Shown: in pieces, positions 56,346-64,000 of the stretch
How positions within the stretch are numbered: position 1 is the first letter of the stretch
How the letters are laid out: every line of letters begins with the position of its first letter
Source of the DNA: Lepidonotus clava
Taxonomy: Eukaryota > Annelida > Polychaeta > Phyllodocida > Polynoidae
NCBI GenBank assembly: GCA_936440205.1
Contig: OW387150.1
Span: forward strand, 37,816,295-37,880,294
Direction: 5' to 3'
DNA: 64,000 nt
Notes under the pieces: generated by a model
The model's database searches: none
The model's input: only the letters and a program-made list of their open reading frames with translations
Told to the model about the DNA's origin: nothing
Program-made: the position numbers and the translations under genes

Positions 56346-57494
56346 TTTTAGGCTATTAGGCGATTAGGCTAGCTATCACACTTTTGGAAACAGTGGGTCT
56401 GACTGCGACAGACTAGACCCCCCCCCCCCCCCCCCCAATCCTACTGACATCCAGGGGCCAAGCCCTGACTGCCTGAGTAAGTGAGTTACTTAGTAAGGGA
56501 GTGGGAAAAGGTCAAAGGTCACATGGCCATGTCATGGGTGTCATTAATCTAGGCACACAGTATTTTTTCGTCCCAAAACTTGAGTTGTGGTTTCCCCTCT
56601 TGGGAATGGGTTTTTGTGGTCGGCTCCACTCAACAGGGAGGGGGTGGGGCAAGAGTGTGGCTGATCGCGTTGGTTTCATGAGCTGCAGATCACTGTTTCA
56701 GACTCGGACTGTCTGTGACTGTGTCTCAGTCAGTGTTTGGTTGTTGCAGTGCCACTTACTTGGAATGCGTTCACTCGGTAAAAATGGTTGAAGCATTGTT
56801 TTCGGTAAGCTCAGTCAAATGTCCAACATCATATGGTTCCTGACACTGCTCTTCTGGTTAATCTGTAGCGTATCATGCGTTTTAATGGTTAATTTCCCTC
56901 ATGCATGTGCATAAAACAGCTGGCTTCTGTTTTCGTGCAGTAAGGTCTCACGTTGAAAATTGCTAATATAATTAAATCTAATAATGAGATATTGATCTAA
57001 ACTAAAGAAAATCGCCATATATATGTACCACTAACTATCATTTATGTTGTTGTGACATTCATGAAGAAATATCTTTATATGTGTATCATTCTTAAACGAT
57101 ATCCGTTTAAGAGATTAAACTGAAAACAAATAGTGACGTGATACCTTAAAAATCTTTCACCAAGGAGTGAGTTTCGTATATTAGTTTTTCCAAAATTTCT
57201 AAAGTTTTCTTCAGATTAATGCATCTTAATTTGTTTGCATACCTCAAAATAATATATTCATAATAAATAAAGATAATTATTCGATAATCCGATGAAACTC
57301 CTTGATCTAAAAATCAGCGACCCGCAGATTCGTATCTGACCTTTGACCCACCTTTTACGAAATCGATTGCAGACATGTTCCCTTGCACGTGAATCTACAT
57401 ACAGACCCTAAAAAGCGTCCAGCTTTCACGGTTTTATTTACAAAACGCTGGACTTTTCGAGGGTCAACTGAATACATGAAACTTGGAGCAGAAT

Positions 57495-60400
57495 ATGGAC
57501 AACATAGCGGAAAGTCGGGACGCCACAAAGACAGAAATGGCGTTGACTTTGAGACAGCAAGTGGCTGCCTCCTGTTCAGGGGCCGTCGTCACCTCCCTGC
57601 TCGGTGAGATCACTTTCTAACTTTCTAAAATTGTAGCTAGTTTCACAGATACCATCATACGATCACCAACGTGAAAAACATTACGTAGATTACCAACAGC
57701 ACAGGGAAAATGGCAAAAGAAAAAAAGAAGAAGAAAGATGCTTGACAGGGAAGACACCCAAAGCACAGAGAAAACACAAGCCAGGAATTTCATTTGGCCA
57801 GGTTCTGAAATTCCTGATTCTCAACTGAAGGTATTAGGGATGGTTAGACCTTTTGCTATTGTAGGGATTCGACCTTTTGTTATCCAATTTTTGTCTGCAC
57901 CCCCCCCCCTTCCCCCCCCAAAAAAAAAAAAACAACAAAAAACAACCTAGTTCACAGTTGGAACTTGCCAAAATCTGGCATTACTTTTGATACCTGTTAG
58001 CGTATTCTTCTGATTCAAGTGTTGCTTTTAGTTTCTATGTTAGGTGGCAGACGTTGTGATATTGAGTTTTGAATATTTATTAAATCAAATTTATAGATAA
58101 GATAAACCAGATCTCAGGAAAAAAATCTGCCCCATATGTCGGGGTCAAATTGAAGAAATCACTATCCTCTTGGTCTTCTGCTGCAGTAAAGAATGGAAGA
58201 AAATTTGCATTTTGGCTGAGGATTTTTTCACTTAGTATAACATGAGAGCTAATATTTGTTGCAGAAAAGAATCCCTTTTTCACGCTGTCGAAAACTCTCA
58301 GGAAGTCCCTGTCGTGCTGTCAAATTTAAAGGTCTATCCCTGGTTAAGTTGAATAATGAAAGCTCATCTTCTTTACCTAGAAACTTCGAACTACTACATT
58401 CCTGTTGAATTAGACTGTTTGGCTCTTAATACCCTACATGTTTTTTAATCAATACCTGATATAAAAGAAAAATCCCTTAACTTGTTTCTTGTACCCTTGC
58501 AGTCACTCCCCTTGACGTGGTTAAAGTGCGACTCCAGGCCCAGCAGCGCCCCGCCCCGTGCACCCAAAGCTCGGTGGAGTCGGTGTTCGGCTCTCTGTAT
58601 CGGTGTCTCTGCACCTACTGTAACACGAGCTATGTCGCTGAGGTCTGTACTGCAACACGGGCCGGCAACTGTACCCACTGCACGATGACCATCCCGCCCC
58701 AAGTCACCGTCCCAAAGAAGTTCTCTGGTACCATGGTAGGTTTAGTTTTGAAGACAGAAATATAATAAAGAAAGTAACAGCAAAAGAAAACGAAATGATC
58801 CAGAACTAAAAACATTGACCACTTTCTGCATTTCTAGTTAAATCAGGCTGCAGTTTTAGTATTTCCTAGTTCATCTCAGTCTTGAAGACCTTTTTAACAG
58901 AACATGGATTTTTGAATTGCAAATAAAATACTCGTAATAAGGAGTAGCGGTAATACCCCTTGAGTATGAAGTATAGCCCCCGTCAGATTTTCCGACCAAC
59001 ACTAATGATGGTTTGAACAGGTGGGTTTACTTTATATGGGATTTTGCTAACATAGATGCACAACTATTTCCAGGATGCTGTACTCAAGATCTGGCGATAT
59101 GAAGGCGTGGGTTCCCTGTGGAGCGGACTGTCGCCCACGCTGTAAGTTGACAACTCTGTTTCATTAGCTCCTAGGGGCCGTCCATACTTCATGCTGCACG
59201 GGGGGAGGGGGAGGGGTTCATGCTTCCATGACCAAACATGACAAGGGCGGTGGGGGGGGGGGGGGGGGGGGGGGCAAAGAAAATGCTAGTTTTTTTTCAA
59301 GTTAATTCACGAAATCAGCGTTTCTGACATTTGTGAGATCATGAATTTGCAATGACAGATACAAAAAAAGCACTCTCTACTATCTAATTTACCTGCGCAA
59401 AACTATTTTCATGAGCATGTATTCTTGATTCCCATTTGCTCGTTAGTAAACAATTGAGATGATAAAGCAGGGTTGCCACTGGTCAGGGAAAAGTCAGGGA
59501 ACATTTTTTTTTTCAAGGTCAGGGAAAAGTCAGGGAATTTTGGAATTGGTCAGGGAAAAGTGGGATTTTGAGAAAGGTCAGGGAAATCTGACCCTGGTCA
59601 GGGAAAAATGGACTTTTCAAACATATCATAGCCCCAAATTTAAATCACAAAGTTAGAATATGTGCATCAGGTCACAAGAATCTGGTTGGGCAAACATTAT
59701 TTTGTAAATTGTGGCTCCTTGAAAGGCATGTTGTAATTTTAAGGTGCGTTGCTGTGATCCAGCAATATTGCCTTGGCTCCAGGAGTTGCCAAGAAAAAAT
59801 TAGGGTACTGTGTTTCGAATGTTTGAGCTTAAATGGAAGGACAAGACTGTCTTAGGGATTGTTCAAGGCTGTTTGATGAAAATATTTTTTTTATCTAATT
59901 AGTCAGGGAAAAATTGAATTTGTCAGGGAAAAGTCAGGGAAATGTCAGGGAATTTTAACGTCGCTGGTCAGTGGCAACCCTGTAAAGGAACTTCGTTTGA
60001 GTGAATACGTCATTCTATGTGACCTGAAACAGAACCCATAGATTGAAATATTGTACATTGTTATTATCAGCTCCTTTTTTCATCTGTGACGTTCTGGTAT
60101 TATTTACTGACTCGCGATCCATATGTTATCTATCTTGGTTATCTATTATCGATAAAAGCGGGTAGGGACAATATAGTGAGGGCTCAGATAGTATATCAGG
60201 CATGCTCAGGCAATGAACGAAAACAAGTTGTATAACGTATTGTTGTCCGGGTAAAGAAATAAATTCAATAAAAAAAAAGATAAGCTCTCAGAAATATACG
60301 TTTTACAACGTGTGAGGAATTTAAAAAAAAAAGTTTTTTCTTTATCTTCACGCTTACACATGAGCTACCAGATATCGGTTATATACAAGAAGGAGCAAAA

Positions 60401-63400
60401 AATGCTTGAATACCCAAAATTTACAGGGGATTGGGACCTTTTCCGCTACCAAAAATATAAAAGTTATACCAGTCCTTAGTTGACATTTGACGCAGCTGGC
60501 CATTCAAAATTGTTTGGGGAAAATTATTCTGTTACATTTCTGGTGAAATTCATCTAGACTCGTCATGGCATGCGACACAGTTGTTATCCATTTTTGCCGT
60601 GTCATCTCCAGTCAGTTAGCTATTGTCATAATTTTGAGGCAGCTAAATTAATCAATCATTACAAATTAATTCTTAAATCCCACTTTAAATCTTAAAATCT
60701 TTTAGAACTCCGCTGCCTCATTATCCTCTCACAAAATTCACAACATATTAGGGACCTGTGATGGTAAAACGCGTCATGCTTCAGCGTTACCGGGCGCGTT
60801 AGGTGACCAGAAAGCCTTGAATCCGATAGAATTGAGCGTAATCCTGTCTGATATGAATTGTACATGATGTTTAAGATCCTATAACACCATAAATCGATCA
60901 TTTGTATCGATATCTGAGCAAATAAGACCAGAAATCCGATCGTCACACAACGCGGCAAGCCTGTTGTTTGGCCCTTTGACGCGTAAAATCCCGCGCGTTA
61001 TGTGACGGGTGATGGTGGCCATACCTCAGAAAACCGATCGCCACATCGGACCGTTACCCGACGCGGCAAGCTTGTAGTCGGGGCACGTCATCTTACGCGC
61101 GGCAGCCTTGCTTTCGGAGAAGAAGGGATCTGGGTCAAAGTTAATCAACTATGCAGGCCTATTTCACCATGAAAACGGTCGATCTAACTTTAGTTATTGA
61201 TACCAACAGGTAGATTTCGACCCATAGATAGGCATCTCATTGTCCAGAAATTCATAGATTGCGAAATAACGCGACAATTTGCGCAAATACATCGCGCCAT
61301 TTTCATGGTAATCCTTCGGACTCCGCTTCACTGTCACTCGGCTGGGTGCTAGTGCCCCGGTCGGACGTTTCGGCGGGAGGCTCCTCTTTCGCCGCATGGA
61401 TACCTGGATTACCGCGTTATCTGATGCTTTCAATATATATATTTTGGAGTCTGGATCCCCTTAAACGCATACAACGCATTGAAAACTCATGCAGGAACCA
61501 TGCATTCGTATCGAAGGGAAAACATTGGATCGATCGGACACGAGGAGGCACTGTCACTGTCAGACCTAACATGGCGCTGTCAACCCTTCGCCGGGTTCTC
61601 TCCCCATCAAGCCTGCATTGATACTTTGAACTCAGAAAACCAGGATGACATTAAACGCATCAATTGTGGAGGATATACGCATTGAAACGCATTGAGGACT
61701 CCAGGCGTTAAAGGTTAGTTTATATCTTTTTTCCAGCATTTGAAATTATACCGTTGAAATCTAGGCCTAAACTCGGCTTGAGGCCTAACGCGCAATCTGA
61801 AAAATAATTATTTAGACCTTATTAGGCCTATCAAAATGAAATTCATGTATATATCTATGTTCTCCTATATCTCAGGGTCCTCTTTATCATATAGTTTGGT
61901 CACTGTCAGTGTCTGAATAATTCCCATTCAATGTTAAAACATAGGCGTCACACTGTCAATAAGTTCTCTGGTGCTGTCAGTGTCAGCGTCGGACACAGAT
62001 TTAAGATTTAAATGATTCAAAGATTAAATTATTTGTGAAATTGTCACTATAGTGTCATTTTTTCAGACCTACCATCAAAATATTAAATCTGATTTGTATA
62101 AGGTGTACAGACCCCCTAAGCCTTAGGCCTGAGTGAATTTCTAACCTATAGGCTTGAAAGTAAATATTTTTTTCAGATTGTCACTATAGTGTCAGTTCAG
62201 ACCTACCACAATAAATATTTTTTTCTGATATACCATCAAAATATTTGAATCATTAATATTATTATTCAAAAAACATTGAAATGGGCTGCCTCACTGGTAT
62301 CAAAGACCACCTTTGATACATTTAAACTGTAAAACCTAGATGATTCCAGATTAGATCCTACGTCTTGAGTCTTGTTTTCATTTTGGAGTGGCTTATTGGT
62401 TTGGCAAATATGCTGGTATACTCAGTCACACAAAGTCACATGCATTTTGATGGATATTTCCATCGATACCAGTAGTAAAATCAATAACATGTCAGTAGGT
62501 TTGGGGGGTCCACTTTCTATTCATTATTTAGATGACAAAGTTAAAAGCGAGGGCTAATGTGCTTGACTTCGAATGGACAGGGACTGGGGCTCGAAACTGG
62601 GCTCTGTACCGGTGGTACCAGTGTATTCATTACTGGGTTAGGCCGAAAAAAGATACTGGTGTTCAGGAAACATAGGTTCAAAAAATGGGGTATGTCGAGT
62701 TCAATACTTTCTTCCTACGTTTTTTTTTTAGCTCACACAAATAGACTCTGGATTTCGGAAATCACTTCAGAATGCCTCTACATCAATTCATAGCATCTGA
62801 AATACATCTCTCAATCATATATATGTCATTTCCGGTCCTATAAGTAATTTTTCATTGAATTTAAAGTTTTTTAAGAAATTTTTTCATTAAACGCAAGTTA
62901 GCCAAAATATTAGGGTAGGTCGAGATACCTGAACGAAACAATGTTTTCTGGCCTTATTACTATCATAGCCATGATGTCTAGTGACCTATCTATGGGGAAC
63001 TGCACTTACAAGAACCCTTGCCTGAGTAAAAGTGTAGAGTCTGGATGATACATTCATTGATACAATCACCGAATAAGTAAGAAACTTTTGCTGAATCCTC
63101 AGATTTTCATACAGTGTTTAACCCCAAAAACAGACTGTTTAGAATTAATTAGCCACAGGAAAATCCACTTGTTCTTAACTGTGAAAATAAATAGTTCAAC
63201 GCTTACAGTGCAAATGGAGAAATTAATGTCACCATTGCAGCGATTCATTTGTAAACACATTTTCGGACAACAAGTTAATGTACGTAATACAACAATTTAC
63301 AGTATCTAAATTCAGATTGTCTTAATGAATTTGTAAAACTGTACGTCGACTTTCCTGAATTTGATAAAACTGGATATCAACTCTATTCTCATCTTACCAA

Positions 63401-63969
63401 ATTACCTCCCAACAAAGCCATTTCATTTGTTCTGACAGTCCTTTCCTCTCTAGACATGCAGGGTGGTGAATTGGTTAGAGGGTCTGTCTGTTGCAAGGAC
63501 GGCCCAGGTTTAAGTCTGGGCTGTGGTGGGCTGGCCGCTACTCCCCTCTGCATGTCCCCCAGTCGCAATGACTGGGTTATCAAAGGCTCCTAGAGAGCCA
63601 CCGGCTGTTGTGTGTGTGGCCCTGCCTATGGGACCATGCACATTAAAGAACACCTGCCTCAGTAAATGTGTAGGGGTACAGTCTCTATCTTCTCATAGAT
63701 TTGTTCATTCCAAAGATACGATCATCACCGATAGAATTGTCAAATCTTCTTCTCGCTGTGATATGACCTTAGATGTTGCTATGGCGTTAAAGTTTAAGTT
63801 AAACCCCAATAACGACCAACCTTTTCCCTCATTTCTTGCAGGCTGATCTCAGTGCCTCAGACTGTTATATACTACTCAACGTACGACTACCTCAAGTACT
63901 ACATGGGATACCGGGAGGCCGACCAGTCCACGCTCTACATCTCTGCGCTGGCCGGGGCCATCTCAAGAG
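57495..63969 (+). CDS. SLC25A40: Mitochondrial carrier SLC25A39/SLC25A40, partial at right edge
   Basis: Four in-phase exons: 57495-57603, 58503-58735, 59074-59141 and 63842-63969; the rest lies beyond the window. Start MDNIAESRDATKTEMALTLR, then QQVAASCSGAVVTSLL, VTPLDVVKVRLQAQQ (first Px[DE]xx[KR] carrier signature), a Cys-rich matrix loop (CLCTYCNTSYVAEVC, CTHC), VLKIWRYEGVGSLWSGLSPTL and VPQTVIYYSTYDYLKYY. The family member SLC25A39 imports glutathione into mitochondria; its Cys-rich matrix loop is thought to sense iron-sulphur status, and the cysteines here agree with that. A39 and A40 cannot be separated from a third of the protein. The last donor is at 63970. Confidence 0.93.
59173..59275. 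mobile_element. Half copy of the GGGGCCGTCCATA MITE
   Basis: AGGGGCCGTCCATACTTCAT followed by G-rich sequence and a long G-run. It resembles the left half of 33158-33310; no matching right end. Confidence 0.5.
59468..59982. mobile_element. 515-bp MITE with TIR CAGGGTTGCCACTG, TAAAG duplication
   Basis: Ends CAGGGTTGCCACTGGTC and GGTCAGTGGCAACCCTG, flanked by TAAAG at 59463-59467 and 59983-59987. Near both ends the inside is filled with direct repeats of GTCAGGGAAAA, all in one orientation. The frame through it is repeat-driven and not a gene. Confidence 0.88.
63459..63720 (+). mobile_element. tRNA-derived SINE, second family
   Basis: Head with GAATTGGTTAGAGGGTCTG and B-box-like GGTTTAAGTCTGG, then a body CTATGGGACCATGCACATTA and AAGAACACCTGCC. 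The last 20 bases of the window (63981-64000) start the same body again, so another copy crosses the right edge. A degenerate relative is at 62990-63060. Confidence 0.75.
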
Positions 63970-64000
63970 GTGAGGAACAGGCACATTAAAGAACACCTGC

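Larger units (their letters stand above)
59142..63841. other. Large SLC25A39/40 intron
   Basis: 4.7 kb. Contains the 515-bp MITE, a half MITE, and a CpG-dense patch at 60750-61700 (GCGCGTTAGGTGACC, CGCGGCAAGC twice) whose nature I cannot tell. 62040-62250 has a duplicated segment (TTGTCACTATAGTGTCA then CAGACCTACCA). A SINE sits near the 3' end. No exon-like reading frame was supported. Confidence 0.5.

Noticed and set aside
61259-61621. 120-codon frame in the CpG-dense intron patch
   Set aside because: No recognisable domain and no splice context in phase with SLC25A39/40.

Overview
The window looks like nuclear DNA of a marine invertebrate animal. Coding exons are short, GC-rich and split by many AT-rich introns with GT/AG borders, and the host proteins have clear human relatives (KLHL18, RNF32, TMUB1/2, SLC25A39/40). 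The repeat load (tRNA-headed SINEs, many small hairpin-like DNA elements, a Ngaro/DIRS-type element, an unusual LINE) would fit a mollusc, brachiopod, lancelet or hemichordate. The sequence alone does not let me choose among these.

Layout, left to right. (1) 197-5567, minus strand: a seven-exon gene for an unrecognised 416-residue protein whose C-terminus looks like a PD-(D/E)xK nuclease fold; part of one exon is repeated in tandem in the next intron. (2) 5.6-10.6 kb: no gene; several MITEs, one nested inside another, and a SINE. (3) 10620-13717, minus: complete TMUB1/2-like membrane ubiquitin-like gene. (4) 13.7-18.4 kb: no gene; MITEs, two of them with perfect 9-bp target duplications. (5) 18402-29722, plus: RNF32, whose proposed first intron contains a Ngaro-type retroelement (19831-24561). 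(6) 31252-41501, plus: complete 11-exon KLHL18, with a dead duplicate of exon 3 in an intron. (7) 41.5-47 kb: no gene; MITEs and a 20-bp minisatellite. (8) 47021-48900, minus: a Golgi-type glycosyltransferase (PF03407 type). (9) 49.6-56.1 kb, plus: a near full-length LINE, apparently inserted into an older minus-strand LINE. (10) 57495 to the right edge, plus: the first four exons of SLC25A39/40.

The most striking object is the LINE. ORF1 has a coiled coil, an L1-type RNA-binding region and a C-terminal NADAR (YbiA-like) domain, the fold that removes ADP-ribose from nucleotides and DNA guanines in bacteria. ORF1 overlaps by ATGA with a second ORF encoding a complete SGNH/GDSL hydrolase (Ser46, Gly70, Asn99, Asp219/His222), followed by an endonuclease-reverse transcriptase ORF. 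A selfish element carrying both enzymes suggests that it modifies or protects its own RNA/DNA or counters a host ADP-ribosylation defence; that role is inference.

The host genes do not form one pathway. TMUB (ERAD-type ubiquitin-like protein), RNF32 (double RING) and KLHL18 (CUL3 adaptor) all relate to ubiquitin, but nothing in the sequence links their regulation.
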